Origin: Desulfuromonas soudanensis | GTDB lineage: Bacteria > Desulfobacterota > Desulfuromonadia > Desulfuromonadales > WTL | Length of the DNA: 64,000 nt | Assembly: GCF_001278055.1 (NCBI RefSeq) | Contig: NZ_CP010802.1 | Location: 2,085,504-2,149,503, forward strand | Reading direction: 5' to 3' | Shown here: positions 18,141 to 29,082 of the stretch, one piece after another | Numbering within the stretch: position 1 is the stretch's first letter | Layout: the number at the start of each line of letters is the position of its first letter | Notes under the pieces: model-generated | What the model saw: the letters and a program-made list of their open reading frames with translations, nothing else | Databases searched by the model: none | Told to the model about the DNA's origin: nothing | Made by a program: the position numbers and the translations under genes

Positions 18141-18794
18141 TCAGCTCTCCCCTTCCTGCCAGCCGTGACGGCCAATGAGCGGGACAAAGCGGCAATCGAT
18201 GAGACGCTCTTCGGTGAACTGTCCCTCGGCGACCTTGGTGATCCGCATCAGAACCTGATCTCCCCGGTTGCCGACGGGAATCACCAGCCGGCCGCCGATG
18301 GCCAGTTGGTCCCGATATTGGTCAGGGACCGAAGGGGCTCCGGCGGTCACGATGATGGCGTCGAAGGGCGCCTCCTCGTCCCACCCCTGGGTTCCGTCGG
18401 TCACCCGGATATTGACGTTGACACAGCCGAGGCTGTCGATGACGCGGCGGGCCCGGCGGGCCAGGAGGGCGATCCTCTCCAGGGTATAGACCTTGCCGGC
18501 GATTCGCGACAGGATTGCCGCCTGGTACCCCGATCCGGTGCCGATTTCAAGGACCCTCTCCCCCCCCTGCAGCAGCAGGGCTTCGGTCATCACGCCGACC
18601 GTCGATGGCTGGGAGATGGTCTGCCGGTCCCCGATCGGGAGGGAAAAATCGCCGTAGGCCTGACTTTGAAACGCCTCTTCGACAAAAAGGTGACGGGGGA
18701 TCTGCAGCATGGCCTCGATCACCCTGGGATCTTTGACTCCCTGCCCCTGGACCTGCCGCTCCACCATCCGGCGCCGCGCAATGGAAAAATTCAT
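18141..18794 (-). CDS. pcm: Protein-L-isoaspartate O-methyltransferase
   Basis: 217 residues, normal size. SAM-binding motif [18 protein letters not shown], the Pcm signatures [13 protein letters not shown] and [15 protein letters not shown], and the conserved N-terminus ([23 protein letters not shown] in substance). It repairs isoaspartyl damage in proteins. It is located between surE and the yqaA-nlpD-rpoS genes, as in many proteobacteria. Confidence 0.95.
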   Translation of the reverse strand: MNFSIARRRMVERQVQGQGVKDPRVIEAMLQIPRHLFVEEAFQSQAYGDFSLPIGDRQTISQPSTVGVMTEALLLQGGERVLEIGTGSGYQAAILSRIAGKVYTLERIALLARRARRVIDSLGCVNVNIRVTDGTQGWDEEAPFDAIIVTAGAPSVPDQYRDQLAIGGRLVIPVGNRGDQVLMRITKVAEGQFTEERLIDCRFVPLIGRHGWQEGES

Positions 18795-18813
18795 CGGCCA
18801 GCACTTCCTCTAT

Positions 18814-19584
18814 TCAAAAGAGACAGGGATCTGCATCGTTGATATTTTCCAACCCCCAGCAGGCCAGACTTTCAAAGGATCGATAATTCGTCAGATCGAG
18901 ATGCAGCGGCGTCACGGAGATGCACCTTTCAAAAATGGCATGGAAGTCCGTGCCCTCCTCGTTCTGAAAACCGAGTTCGCCGGCCCCTATCCAGTAGTAT
19001 TTTTTCCCCCGCGGATCGATCTTCTCCACGACCACATCGCCGTAAATCCGCTTCCCCTGCCGGGTGAGTCGAATCCCTTCGGCGACGCCGGGGGGGACAT
19101 TGACGTTGAAAAAGGTGTCCGGAGGGAGTCCCTGATCGAGAATCATTCTAGCGAGCCTGACGGCAAAGGCTCCGGCGCCGTCGAAATCGTCCAGCGTATA
19201 GGAATCCCCCGCCAGGGAGACGGCGAAGGCGGGGACCCCCATCAGAGTTGCCTCCATCGCCGCAGAAACCGTCCCCGAATAGGTGATGTCGTCGCCGAGG
19301 TTCGCGCCGCGATTGATCCCCGACACCACCAGGTCGGGACGCTCGTCGAGGAGACCATGGATGCCGAGATGAACGCAGTCGGTGGGGGTGCCGTCGACGG
19401 CGAAGACGTCGGGGCGGATCAGTTCGGCGCGCAGGGGGGAGTGAAGGGTCAGGGCGTGGCCGACGGCGCTTCTCTCGCGGTCCGGGGCCACGACGACCAC
19501 CCGGCCGAGTGCCGACAGGTGAGTGGCCAGACTGATGATTCCGGGGGAGTGAACGCCATCGTCGTTGGTAACCAGAATCAGCAA
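18814..19584 (-). CDS. surE: 5'/3'-nucleotidase SurE
   Basis: 256 residues. The metal-binding NDDG motif follows the initial LILVT, and VVAPDRERSAVGHALT, VDGTPTDCVHLG and VSGINRGANLGDD are all SurE signatures. It hydrolyses nucleoside monophosphates. The start is a TTG at 19584 with GAGG five bases upstream. It leads the surE-pcm-yqaA-nlpD-rpoS stationary-phase group. Confidence 0.95.
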   Translation of the reverse strand: MLILVTNDDGVHSPGIISLATHLSALGRVVVVAPDRERSAVGHALTLHSPLRAELIRPDVFAVDGTPTDCVHLGIHGLLDERPDLVVSGINRGANLGDDITYSGTVSAAMEATLMGVPAFAVSLAGDSYTLDDFDGAGAFAVRLARMILDQGLPPDTFFNVNVPPGVAEGIRLTRQGKRIYGDVVVEKIDPRGKKYYWIGAGELGFQNEEGTDFHAIFERCISVTPLHLDLTNYRSFESLACWGLENINDADPCLF

Positions 19585-19641
19585 GGGCGCCTCGAAGAAA
19601 ACGGAAGATGACCGCGAGCAGAGAAAAAAGGTGACCCGGAT

Positions 19642-20022
19642 TCAGGGGGAGGTTTGGATGGAGTTCCTCAAGGCGCGGAGTTCTTCGCGGATTTCCAGCA
19701 GAAGGTCGCGGCACACCTTGCCGGAAAAAGCTTCGGTTTCCGGCTCCGCATCGTCTGCGCCGCCTTCGTCGAGCTTTTTTTTGGCGCCGGCGAGGGTGAA
19801 ACCCTGCTCGTAGAGGAGGTCCTTGAGCAGCAGAACGAGGTCGATGTCCTTGCGGCGATAGAGTCTCTGGTTGCTGGTACTTTTTTTGAGCCGGAATTGA
19901 ACGAACTCCGACTCCCAGTAGCGCAGCACGTGTGCCTTGACCCCGGTAAGGGCGGCCACCTCGCCGATCTTGAAAAAAAGCTTGTCCGGAATCTTGTCGT
20001 CCATCGACGAAGGGGAAGACAA
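19642..20022 (-). CDS. MerR-family transcriptional regulator
   Basis: Up to 126 residues. The N-terminal winged helix ([24 protein letters not shown]) and [15 protein letters not shown] define a MerR protein; the C-terminal part is short and has no effector domain or conserved Cys set. The start may be TTG 20022 or ATG 20004. It follows ihfA by 11 bases, an arrangement usual for a small MerR protein behind ihfA in proteobacteria. Its target is unknown. Confidence 0.88.
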   Translation of the reverse strand: MSSPSSMDDKIPDKLFFKIGEVAALTGVKAHVLRYWESEFVQFRLKKSTSNQRLYRRKDIDLVLLLKDLLYEQGFTLAGAKKKLDEGGADDAEPETEAFSGKVCRDLLLEIREELRALRNSIQTSP

Positions 20023-20033
20023 CGGGAAACCGA

Positions 20034-20315
20034 CTACTCTTCCCCGTTGATGGCGCTTTTCAGCACCTGGCTGGGTTTGAAGGTGAGAATTCTCCGGGAG
20101 GAAATTTCGATTTCGTCACCGGTCTGCGGATTGCGGCCGCGGCGGGTCGCCTTGTCCTTGACTACGAAATTGCCGAAACCGGCGATCTTGATTTTGTCGC
20201 CGTCTTCCAAAGTGTTCTTCATCAGGTCGAAAACCATCTCGACGATTTCGGCGGATTCCTTCTTGGAAAAACCGGTTTTCAGATAAACACTTTCAATAAG
20301 GTCCGCCTTAGTCAT
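20034..20315 (-). CDS. ihfA: Integration host factor alpha subunit
   Basis: 93 residues from ATG 20315 behind GGAGGTGGATT. HU/IHF fold with the DNA-minor-groove arm containing [12 protein letters not shown] and the start [15 protein letters not shown] typical of IhfA. It bends DNA in transcription, recombination and replication. It lies downstream of pheT, as in E. coli. The upstream in-frame codons to 20390 are not part of the family. Confidence 0.94.
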   Translation of the reverse strand: MTKADLIESVYLKTGFSKKESAEIVEMVFDLMKNTLEDGDKIKIAGFGNFVVKDKATRRGRNPQTGDEIEISSRRILTFKPSQVLKSAINGEE

Positions 20316-20466
20316 AATCCATCCACCTCCCGAATAGTACAGATACCTGAATTTACGGGTTTTTATATCATACGATTCGGCAGGGAGCAACCGCTTTTTA
20401 ACAACAAGGGCGAAAGAGCATGCGCTTTTTTAGGAAATGGCGGTTTCCTGCAGGTTCGGAACTCCT

Positions 20467-20496
20467 CGTTCCAGGGATTCTCCCCCGGGAACGAGG
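20467..20496. other. Hairpin between pheT and ihfA
   Basis: CTCGTTCC and GGAACGAG pair around a 14-base loop in the pheT-ihfA spacer. No T run follows on the minus strand, so it is probably not an intrinsic terminator; it may be a processing or stability element. Confidence 0.3.
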
Positions 20497-20501
20497 GGTC
20501 C

Positions 20502-22916
20502 TCAGCGGACTTCAGCCCCCAGTTTTTCCTCGAGAGCCCGAATGATTTTGCCATGGGCCTTGGCGATTTCCTCCTCGGTGAGGGTCTTTTCCAGACTGCG
20601 GTAACGGACCCTGATGGCCAGACTCTTCTTTCCTTCCGGGACCCCCTTGCCGCGATAGAGGTCGAAGAGAACAAAATCCTCCACCAGCTTCCCGCGGACG
20701 GCGGCAACGGCATCAAAGAGCATCTGGGCCGTCACCGATTCGTCGACCAAAAGAGCGCTGTCTCGAGAGACGTCGGGGAATCGGGAGAGCGGCCGGAAAC
20801 CTTCCGATTCACGACTCACGGAGAGAAACGCCTCGATGTCCAGGTCGAGCAGGTAGACCGGGGTGTCGATGTCGTAGTTCTGGAGCACGACGGGATGAAC
20901 CTCCCCGAGGGTCCCGAGAAGCGCCCCGGCGGACTCGATCCGGCATGACTTCCCCGGATGGAGATACGGCTCCCGGGCATCGACCGGCCAGAGGACCTTG
21001 TCGACCCGGAAATAATCGAGGAGGTCCTCGACCACCCCCTTGAGATCGTAGAAATCGACCATCGCCCCCCCTTGCGTCCATCCTTCGGGGGCACGCCGGC
21101 CGCAGAGGGCCATGACGAGGCGGCGCCGCTCGTCCGGAAGCTCTTCGCCGTCGCGGGGGAGGAATACCGGGCGCAGTTCAAAGAGCTGCAGGTCCCGGGT
21201 GCGGTAGGCGAGATTGCGCGACACCGTCTCGAGGAGGCTCGGCACCAGGGAGGTGCGCATGACGGACTGTTCCTCGTTGAGAGGGTTGAGGATCTTCACC
21301 GTCCGGCGCCGGGCATCCCCGGCCTCCAGGGCGATGCGGTCCCAGGCCGTAGGGGAGACGAAGGAGTAGTTGATGACTTCCGAGAATCCCCTGGCCACCA
21401 CGGCATCGCGAATCCTGGCCACCCCCCGCTGGCGCCCCCCGGAGAGGTGGCAGATCATCCGGCTGACGGGCATGGTCACGGGAATCCGATCGTAGCCGTT
21501 AAGGCGGGCGACCTCCTCGACCAGATCGATTTCCCGCTCCAGGTCGTGGCGGGAGAAGGGGACGATGACCTGCAGCGCCTCCTCCGGCGCATCGGGTGCG
21601 GGCTCGGCATCGAGCCCGATGGAACGCAGCAGACGCTGGATTTCCGAAAGCTCGAGCTTGAGCCCGAGAATCTCGTTGGTGAGCCGTCCTTCGATCCGCA
21701 GCTTGCGCTCCCCCATCTTCTGGGGATAGTTGTCGATCCGGCCGGAAGCGATCTCGCCGCCGGCCACCTGGAGAATCAGGGCCGCGGCGCGGTCCAGAGC
21801 CAGGGGGACGATGTCGACGTCGGCGCCGCGCTCGAAGCGGTGGGAGGATTCGGTGTGGATGCCGAGGCGCTTGCTGGTGCGGCGGATCGTCGGCGGGTTG
21901 AAATAGGCGCTTTCAAGGAGGATATCCCGGGTGTCGGGCTGGATTTCCGAGTTCTCTCCCCCCATGATCCCCGCCAGGGCGACGGGACCGATCCCGTCGC
22001 AGATGGTCAGGTCCCCCTTTTTAAGGGTGCGCTCCTGACTGTCGAGGGTGGTGAAGACCTCCCCGTCCCCGGCCTGCCGGACGACGATTTTCTTCCCGCG
22101 CAGCAGGTTGAAGTCAAAGGCATGGAGGGGATGGCCGAGTTCCATCAGCAGCAAATTGGTCACATCGACCACGTTGTTGATGGACCGCTGGCCGACGGCA
22201 TCGAGACGGCGTACCAGCCAGTCGGGAGAGGGACCGACGGTCACTCCGCGGATGAGACGGGCGGCGTAGCGCGGACAGAGTGCGGGCTCATCCACGGTGA
22301 CCGAGGTCAGCGAACCGATGGCCGGTCCGGTCTCCTGCAGTTCGGCCACCGGCAAATGCAGGGGGCGGCCGACCATCGCGGCGACTTCGCGCGCCACGCC
22401 GACGACGCTCAGGCAATCGGCGCGGTTGGGAGTCAGCCCCAGTTCAAAACGGACATCCTTGAGACCCAGGGCTTCGAAGACCGGCTTGCCGAGAGGGAGA
22501 CCGGCGGGGAGGATGAGGATCCCCTCCGACTCTTCGGCCAGACCGAGTTCCTTTTCGCTGCAGAGCATTCCCAGCGACTCGACGCCGCGGATTTTGGATT
22601 TTTTGATCTTGAAATCCCCGGGGAGAACCGACCCGACCTGGGCGAGGGCGATGAGGTCTCCGGCCCTGTGGTTGCGGGCGCCGCAAACCACCTGGACTGT
22701 GCCGCTTCCCGTTTCGACCTGGCACAGGGTCAGGCGGTCGGCTTCCGGGTGCGCTTCCACGGAGGCCAGACGGGCGACAATGACACTGTCGAGCCCTCCG
22801 CCGATGACTTCCATGGCGTCGACTTCGAGACCGGCCATGGTCAGGCGGTGGGAGAGTTCCTCGGGAGCCAGGTCAAAATCGACAAATTCTTTCAGCCAGT
22901 TGTAGGTTACGATCAT
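20502..22916 (-). CDS. pheT: Phenylalanyl-tRNA synthetase beta subunit
   Basis: 804 residues, normal length. It has an N-terminal OB-fold tRNA-binding domain (VICGARNHRAGDLIALAQVGSVLPG in substance, residues ~40-150), B3/B4 editing and B5 domains, a synthetase-like core with LVEEVARLNGYDRIP, and a C-terminal anticodon-binding FDX-ACB domain (LSRFPDVSRDSALLVDE). It works as an alpha2beta2 enzyme with PheS, encoded 108 bases upstream. Confidence 0.96.
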   Translation of the reverse strand: MIVTYNWLKEFVDFDLAPEELSHRLTMAGLEVDAMEVIGGGLDSVIVARLASVEAHPEADRLTLCQVETGSGTVQVVCGARNHRAGDLIALAQVGSVLPGDFKIKKSKIRGVESLGMLCSEKELGLAEESEGILILPAGLPLGKPVFEALGLKDVRFELGLTPNRADCLSVVGVAREVAAMVGRPLHLPVAELQETGPAIGSLTSVTVDEPALCPRYAARLIRGVTVGPSPDWLVRRLDAVGQRSINNVVDVTNLLLMELGHPLHAFDFNLLRGKKIVVRQAGDGEVFTTLDSQERTLKKGDLTICDGIGPVALAGIMGGENSEIQPDTRDILLESAYFNPPTIRRTSKRLGIHTESSHRFERGADVDIVPLALDRAAALILQVAGGEIASGRIDNYPQKMGERKLRIEGRLTNEILGLKLELSEIQRLLRSIGLDAEPAPDAPEEALQVIVPFSRHDLEREIDLVEEVARLNGYDRIPVTMPVSRMICHLSGGRQRGVARIRDAVVARGFSEVINYSFVSPTAWDRIALEAGDARRRTVKILNPLNEEQSVMRTSLVPSLLETVSRNLAYRTRDLQLFELRPVFLPRDGEELPDERRRLVMALCGRRAPEGWTQGGAMVDFYDLKGVVEDLLDYFRVDKVLWPVDAREPYLHPGKSCRIESAGALLGTLGEVHPVVLQNYDIDTPVYLLDLDIEAFLSVSRESEGFRPLSRFPDVSRDSALLVDESVTAQMLFDAVAAVRGKLVEDFVLFDLYRGKGVPEGKKSLAIRVRYRSLEKTLTEEEIAKAHGKIIRALEEKLGAEVR

Positions 22917-23024
22917 TTCAATACATCCTTAAGTGTCCAATTATCTGAATGGACTCACCAAACGGGACACGAGCAAAGGTCGGGGCCGACCTGTGGAAAG
23001 TTAGCGAGCGAACCGACGGCGGAC

Positions 23025-24095
<1,071 letters not shown>

Positions 24096-24125
24096 TCATC
24101 GAACATCGAATCCCCATAAAGAAAA

Positions 24126-24160
24126 AGAGATGAGGGGGAAGCCCCCCTCATCTCTTTTTT
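24126..24160 (-). terminator. Strong hairpin terminator after rplT
   Basis: A near-perfect 13-bp stem (AGAGATGAGGGGG with CCCCCTCATCTCT) is flanked by A and T runs, so it can act in both directions. It separates infC-rpmI-rplT from pheS-pheT and could also be an attenuator for the pheST genes. Confidence 0.85.
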
Positions 24161-24169
24161 TCCAGAGTC

Positions 24170-24526
24170 CTACGGAAGCTGGGCCTTGGCTTTCTCGACG
24201 ACGGCGCTGAACCCCTTGGGGTCGACGACGGCGAGCTGGGCCAGAATCTTACGATCCAGACCGATCTCGGCCTTTTTCAGACCGAAGACCAGGCGGCTGT
24301 AGGACAGTCCATTGTCCCGGGAAGCCGCGTTGATCCGGGCAATCCACAGAGCGCGGAAATCACGCTTCTTGACCTTGCGGTCGCGGAAAGCGTAGTTGAG
24401 CGCGCGGTCGACCGCCTCGGCGGCGCTGCGGAACAGCTTGCTCCGGGCACCACGGTAGCCCTTGGCCAGATTCAGGACCTTGTTTCTTCTGCGTCTCGCT
24501 TTGAATCCTCTTTTTACTCTCGGCAT
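24170..24526 (-). CDS. rplT: 50S ribosomal protein L20
   Basis: 118 residues, basic, with the L20 pattern ([45 protein letters not shown]). L20 is needed for early 50S assembly and in E. coli represses its own operon. It is downstream of rpmI. Confidence 0.98.
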   Translation of the reverse strand: MPRVKRGFKARRRRNKVLNLAKGYRGARSKLFRSAAEAVDRALNYAFRDRKVKKRDFRALWIARINAASRDNGLSYSRLVFGLKKAEIGLDRKILAQLAVVDPKGFSAVVEKAKAQLP

Positions 24527-24635
24527 TTTCTACTCCTTCAGGGTGACATACAAGCGGGATGTCCCGCTGCCGGATCTGAAGGGGGAGACTATTCCCCTCA
24601 GTTCTCGGACTTAAAGCCGAGCCTTCCGATCTTCC

Positions 24636-24833
24636 TTACATGTAGGGGATCAGACGGCTGATATTCTTGTGATCGACGGCGCTGACGATGGACCCCTGAC
24701 GAAGCTCACGCTTGCGCTTGGTGGTCTTCTTGGTCAGAATGTGGCTGGTGAAGGCCTTGTTGCGACGGATCTTGCCGGTTCCGGTCTTGCGAAAGCGCTT
24801 GGCCGCACCGCGATTGGTTTTGATTTTGGGCAT
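24636..24833 (-). CDS. rpmI: 50S ribosomal protein L35
   Basis: 65 residues, highly basic: [20 protein letters not shown] is the family N-terminus. It is part of the infC-rpmI-rplT transcript. Confidence 0.98.
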   Translation of the reverse strand: MPKIKTNRGAAKRFRKTGTGKIRRNKAFTSHILTKKTTKRKRELRQGSIVSAVDHKNISRLIPYM

Positions 24834-24920
24834 GCCCCATCTCCTTTATCTGCATTATTTGGATGTCAGTCAGGTCGTTCGGCCCGCTGATGGACCGGTT
24901 TGAAAGACCCGCGCTGCCAA

Positions 24921-25436
24921 CTACTTCTTCAACGGACCGATAACCATGGTCATGAAACGGCCGGACATGCTGGCATGGGACTCGACCACGCCAATATCCT
25001 TGACCTCTTCGGCCATCCTGATCAGAAGTCTGCGTCCGAATTCCGGATGGGTCACTTCCCGGCCGCGGAACATCACGGTCGCCTTGACCTTGTTGCCTTC
25101 CTCGAGGAATCGGCGGGCGTTTTTCAGCTTGAACTGAAAATCGTGCTCCTCGGTCTTGGGCCGCATCTTGACTTCCTTGAGCTCGACCCGGGCGACCTTC
25201 TTCTTCGCTTCGGCTGCCCGCTTGCTCGCCTGATACTTGTATTTGCCGTAATCCATGATCCGGCAGACCGGCGGCTCCGCGCTCGGCGAAACCTCTACAA
25301 GATCGAGGCCCCGCTCCGCAGCGGCGGCAAGAGCGTCGGCCAGAGTCAGGATACCGAGCTGTCCACCCTCGTCATCGACGACACGGACTTCCTTAGCGCG
25401 AATCGCGCGATTGATGTTGGTCTCTTGCTTAGCTAT
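24921..25436 (-). CDS. infC: Translation initiation factor IF-3, ATA start
   Basis: 171 residues. The family start (AKQETNINRAIRAKEVRVVD) begins right after an ATA codon at 25436, with AGGAGGTGG placed seven bases before it. The only in-frame ATG upstream lies in the thrS reading frame with no ribosome-binding site. Rare start codons (AUU in E. coli) let IF-3 repress its own translation, because IF-3 rejects non-canonical starts; ATA would serve the same purpose. N-domain and C-domain (MDYGKYKYQ, RPKTEEHDFQFKLKNARRFL in substance) are complete. The thrS stop TAG overlaps the Shine-Dalgarno. Confidence 0.93.
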   Translation of the reverse strand: MAKQETNINRAIRAKEVRVVDDEGGQLGILTLADALAAAAERGLDLVEVSPSAEPPVCRIMDYGKYKYQASKRAAEAKKKVARVELKEVKMRPKTEEHDFQFKLKNARRFLEEGNKVKATVMFRGREVTHPEFGRRLLIRMAEEVKDIGVVESHASMSGRFMTMVIGPLKK

Positions 25437-25447
25437 GGTGCCACCTC

Positions 25448-27358
25448 CTAGTGGTATTGCCTGCACTCATCCTGGACGAAGCGGATGAACTCGTCAGGCG
25501 TCATGGGGTCAAGATTCTTGCCCGAACGGTGGCGGGGTGCCAGGGTTCCGGTTTCTTTTTCCTTGTCCCCGATCACAAGCATGTAAGGGATTTTTTCCAA
25601 CTGCGCTTCGCGGATCTTGAAGCCGAGTTTCTCGTTGCGAAGATCCTTCTGCACCCGCACCCCCTGGGCACGCAAGGTTGCGAAGACCTCCTCGGAATAT
25701 TCGGCCTGGGCATCGGTCACGTTGACGACAACGGCCTGTACGGGAGAGATCCAGAGGGGGAAGTTGCCGGCAAAATGCTCGATCAACACACCGATGAACC
25801 GCTCGATGGCTCCAAGGATGACCCGATGGACCATGACCGGACGGTGTTTTTCGCCGTCACTCCCAACATAGGTGAGATCAAAACGGTCCGGAAGCGTGAA
25901 ATCGCATTGGATTGTAGCACATTGCCAACGCCTGTCAAGAGCGTCCTTGAGCTTGATGTCGATCTTGGGACCGTAAAATGCCCCGTCCCCCTCGTTGATC
26001 TCGAAGGGAACGCCGGAGTCCTTGAGAGCGCCCATCAAGGCGGCCGTGGCCCGCGCCCAGTCCGCGTCGCTGCCGATGGACTTCTCGGGACGGGTGGAAA
26101 TCTCCATTTCGTATTCGAAACCGAAGATCGCCATCACGTCCTGAACAAAGCGCAATACCCCTTTGATCTCGCCGTCGAGCTGCTCGGGGGCACAGAGGAT
26201 ATGGGCGTCATCCTGGGTGAATCCCCGCACCCGCAGAAGGCCGTGGAGCACCCCGGACTTCTCATGGCGGTGCACCGTGCCGAGTTCGAAATAGCGCAGC
26301 GGCAGGTCACGGTAGGAGCGCATCTTCGACTTGTAGATCAGCATGTGAGCGAGGCAGTTCATCGGCTTGATGCCGTAACTCTGCTCATCGATCTCGGTGA
26401 AATACATGTTCTCGCGGTAGTTTTCGTAGTGTCCGGAAATCTTCCACAGCTCGGTCTTCAGGATCTGCGGACCCATGACGATGTCGTACCCGCGGCGCAG
26501 ATGCTCCTTGCGCTCGAAATCCTCGAGCAGGGTGCGCAGCATCGCCCCCTTGGGATGCCAGATCACCAGGCCGGCGCCGGCTTCCTCGCTGAAGGAGAAG
26601 AGATCGAGCTCGCGGCCGAGCTTGCGGTGATCGCGCTTGCGCGCCTCCTCGAGCCGGGCCAGATAGGTCCTCAGCTCCTTCTTGTCCGGAAACGCCGTGG
26701 CATAGAGGCGCTGCAGCATGGCGTTCTTTTCGTCACCCCGCCAATAGGCGCCGGCGACGCTGGTCAGCTTGAAGGCCTTGATGTGGCCGGTGGAGGGGAG
26801 ATGGGGACCGCGGCAGAGGTCGACGAAGTCTCCCTGGCGGTAGAGGGACACGGTCTCGTTGGGGAGATCCTCGATCAGCTTGACCTTGTAGGCCTCCCCC
26901 ATATCGCGGAACATGGCGATGGCGCTGTCGCGACTGACCTCCTCGCGGGTGATGGCGAGATTGGCCTTGGCCAGCTCGTCCATCCGCGCCTCGATGCGCT
27001 CGAAATCCTCGGGGGTGAAAATATGCTCGGGGCTGAAGAAATCGTAGTAAAAGCCGTTTTCGATGGAGGGGCCGATCGTCACCTGGACCTTGTCGCCGAA
27101 AATATCCTTGACGGCGTGGGCCATGAGGTGCGCGGTGGAGTGGCGATAGACTTCAAGTCCGTCACGGGAGGTAAGGGTGACCAGTTCGACGCGGGCGTCC
27201 TTATCCAGGGGGGCACCGACGTCGACCAGCTGACCGTCGACCCTGGCGGCGACGGCCTGCTGGGCGAGACGCTCGCCGATGGTCCGGGCGACATCGAGGG
27301 AGGTGCTCCCCGCGGGGAGTTCTTTAATGGAGCCGTCGGGCAACTCAATACGCACCAT
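25448..27358 (-). CDS. thrS: Threonyl-tRNA synthetase
   Basis: 636 residues from ATG 27358 (AGGAG eight bases upstream). Order: TGS domain ([19 protein letters not shown]), the editing domain with [11 protein letters not shown], then the class II core with MNCLAHM (zinc Cys), [11 protein letters not shown] and the anticodon-binding domain at the C-terminus. It heads the thrS-infC-rpmI-rplT series. A longer open frame to 27493 runs through tRNA-Val and is not coding. Confidence 0.96.
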   Translation of the reverse strand: MVRIELPDGSIKELPAGSTSLDVARTIGERLAQQAVAARVDGQLVDVGAPLDKDARVELVTLTSRDGLEVYRHSTAHLMAHAVKDIFGDKVQVTIGPSIENGFYYDFFSPEHIFTPEDFERIEARMDELAKANLAITREEVSRDSAIAMFRDMGEAYKVKLIEDLPNETVSLYRQGDFVDLCRGPHLPSTGHIKAFKLTSVAGAYWRGDEKNAMLQRLYATAFPDKKELRTYLARLEEARKRDHRKLGRELDLFSFSEEAGAGLVIWHPKGAMLRTLLEDFERKEHLRRGYDIVMGPQILKTELWKISGHYENYRENMYFTEIDEQSYGIKPMNCLAHMLIYKSKMRSYRDLPLRYFELGTVHRHEKSGVLHGLLRVRGFTQDDAHILCAPEQLDGEIKGVLRFVQDVMAIFGFEYEMEISTRPEKSIGSDADWARATAALMGALKDSGVPFEINEGDGAFYGPKIDIKLKDALDRRWQCATIQCDFTLPDRFDLTYVGSDGEKHRPVMVHRVILGAIERFIGVLIEHFAGNFPLWISPVQAVVVNVTDAQAEYSEEVFATLRAQGVRVQKDLRNEKLGFKIREAQLEKIPYMLVIGDKEKETGTLAPRHRSGKNLDPMTPDEFIRFVQDECRQYH

Positions 27359-27390
27359 GTTCGCCACTCCTGTTCTCCGCGAATGAAAAG

Positions 27391-27412
27391 AGGCATCCGG
27401 GGATGCCTCAAT
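27391..27412 (-). terminator. Hairpin between tRNA-Val(GAC) and thrS
   Basis: On the minus strand AGGCATCC and GGATGCCT pair with almost no extra loop and are followed by CTTTT. It can end the tRNA transcript or act as a leader attenuator for thrS, which begins about 33 bases later. Confidence 0.6.
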
Positions 27413-27432
27413 CAACGGTTGCAAGTTTTTTT

Positions 27433-27507
27433 TGGTAGGCACGCCCGGGATTGAACCGGGGACCCCTACCGTGTCAGGGTAGTGCTCTCCCACTGAGCTA
27501 CGTGCCT
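27433..27507 (-). tRNA. tRNA-Val (anticodon GAC)
   Basis: A 75-base cloverleaf on the minus strand: acceptor AGGCACG/CGTGCCT, D arm GCTCAGTGGGAGAGC, anticodon stem CTACC/GGTAG with loop CTGACAC (anticodon GAC), T arm with GGTTCAATCC, discriminator A and encoded CCA. Confidence 0.96.
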
Positions 27508-27560
27508 ACATTCGAAACGCCGTACTTGTAACAAAAGAGCCGAAACATTGTCAAGTGATT

Positions 27561-28688
27561 TCAGTAGGACTGGACTATTTTTTTGCCTGCTGCAGCGACC
27601 TTTTCCTTCCGGGCTCCGGCCAGGAGTTTTCCCAGCAGCGCCGTGCGCTGCGGCGGTGCCAGCCGGCCAATGGCGGCGGCCCGCCGGTAAAAAGCCGCCA
27701 GGTCTCCCCCTTCCTGGCGCAACAGAAGGCGGAAGACCGGGACCAGGTCACGATAAGTGCCGACGGAAACCAGGCGGGCGTTATTGAGGTCTCCCTTGAA
27801 CCAGGGATCATATCCGGCGAATCCCCCCCAACTTTCCTTGAGCTCCCCGTATTCTTCCCGCAGCTGGGCAAAGAGTTTTTCCTTGCCGGACTGCATCGCC
27901 TCCCGGTCCAGGGGCGAAGCATAAAGGGCGAGGAGGCGGTCGCGAACCTGCTGCAGAAGATGGATGAATTCCTCTTCGCGCCGGTAAGCTTCTCCGTAGA
28001 GCCGCTGCGCTTCCTCGTCGCCGTTCCGGCGCAGCCAGCGCTCCACCCCTTCAAGCTCCACGGTTTTGGCAAAGGCCTCGTTGAAGGAGGAATCGCCCCG
28101 CACGTAGAGTTGCTGATGTGCCAGTTCGTGAAAGATCAGTCCGGCCAGATTCGCCTCCGGCCGACGGCTGAAGGTATTGAGAACCGGGTCATCGAACCAG
28201 TTGAGAGTGGAGTAGGCATCGACGCCGTAGAGATAGACGTCCCCCCCCTCCCCCTTGAGCTTCTCGGCGAAACGCTTTGCCCCCTTCAGGGAAAAATAGC
28301 CGCGATAGCTGACGCAGCCGGCCACCGGGAAGCACCACTGTTGGGGGGTCAGGGAAAATTCCGGCGTTGCGACCACGTTCCACACCGCGTAGGGACGCCC
28401 CAGGTCGGCGTAACTGCGATAGCTGCCGTTGTCGGGAAGGAGGAGTTCGCTGCTGGCAAAGTCGCGCATGGCCAGCACCTTCCCAAGGTGACTCCTGAGT
28501 TCCGGGGCAGTGTTCGGCGCCTCCAGAATCCTGTTGATCGGCTCCCGCTTGGCCATCAACGACAGCTGTCCACGGACGCACTGGGCGTAATAGCCTGCGT
28601 CGCCGCAGGCGGCGAGGAGGCCGAGAACCGAGACCCACAGCAGGGTCCGGGGGACGAGCGATGGCGTTAGCTTCCGAGCTTTGTCCAT
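27561..28688 (-). CDS. Putative lipoprotein aminopeptidase (DUF2265/PF10023)
   Basis: 375 residues. A signal with lipobox LLAACG places Cys28 as the lipidation site. The zinc-metallopeptidase motif HELAHQQLY (HExxH) and the region SFNEAFAKTVELEGVERWL (downstream Glu) match the putative aminopeptidase family PF10023. PVAGCVSYRGYF is another family signature. It likely acts at the outer or inner membrane surface facing the periplasm. The substrate is unknown. Confidence 0.82.
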   Translation of the reverse strand: MDKARKLTPSLVPRTLLWVSVLGLLAACGDAGYYAQCVRGQLSLMAKREPINRILEAPNTAPELRSHLGKVLAMRDFASSELLLPDNGSYRSYADLGRPYAVWNVVATPEFSLTPQQWCFPVAGCVSYRGYFSLKGAKRFAEKLKGEGGDVYLYGVDAYSTLNWFDDPVLNTFSRRPEANLAGLIFHELAHQQLYVRGDSSFNEAFAKTVELEGVERWLRRNGDEEAQRLYGEAYRREEEFIHLLQQVRDRLLALYASPLDREAMQSGKEKLFAQLREEYGELKESWGGFAGYDPWFKGDLNNARLVSVGTYRDLVPVFRLLLRQEGGDLAAFYRRAAAIGRLAPPQRTALLGKLLAGARKEKVAAAGKKIVQSY

Positions 28689-28785
28689 ACGGGTAATGAT
28701 AACTCATTCTTCCCGGAGGGGACAGTGGAAAAAATGCGAAAGTTCAAGGACTTCAGGGCGGAAACGTTTCATTTCCGGCTCTCGT

Positions 28786-29040
28786 TCATACATCACTCTT
28801 TTTCGAAGCGAGGTAGAGGTGCTCGACCTTCCTCCTTGCCCAGGGGGTCTTCCGCAGGAATTTGAGGCTCGACTTCACCGAGGGGTTGAGGGTGAAGCAC
28901 TTGATGTCGAGGCATTTGCCCAGCTCCTCCCAGCCATAAAATTCCACCAGGCTCTTTACGATCTGCTCCAGGGTCACGCCATGCAGCGGTTCGCGCGTTT
29001 GTTGTTCATTCATGAGCGGGGCAACATCCTTGTCGGGCAT
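28786..29040 (-). CDS. VF530-family (DUF2132) small DNA-binding protein
   Basis: 84 residues from ATG 29040 (AGGAGATT upstream). [22 protein letters not shown], then [22 protein letters not shown], are the hallmark of the VF530 family, in which a DNA-binding fold has been described. It is 42 bases after the presenilin-like gene on the same strand. The cellular role is unknown. Confidence 0.85.
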   Translation of the reverse strand: MPDKDVAPLMNEQQTREPLHGVTLEQIVKSLVEFYGWEELGKCLDIKCFTLNPSVKSSLKFLRKTPWARRKVEHLYLASKKSDV

Positions 29041-29082
29041 GGAAAAATCTCCTGGAGTATATGGGGGATTCAACCCCTTTAT

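Noticed and set aside
20467-20496. Terminator after pheT
   Set aside because: The hairpin is real, but it lies before pheT ends in transcription order (upstream of ihfA's side is reversed), and no T run follows it; kept only as a hairpin.
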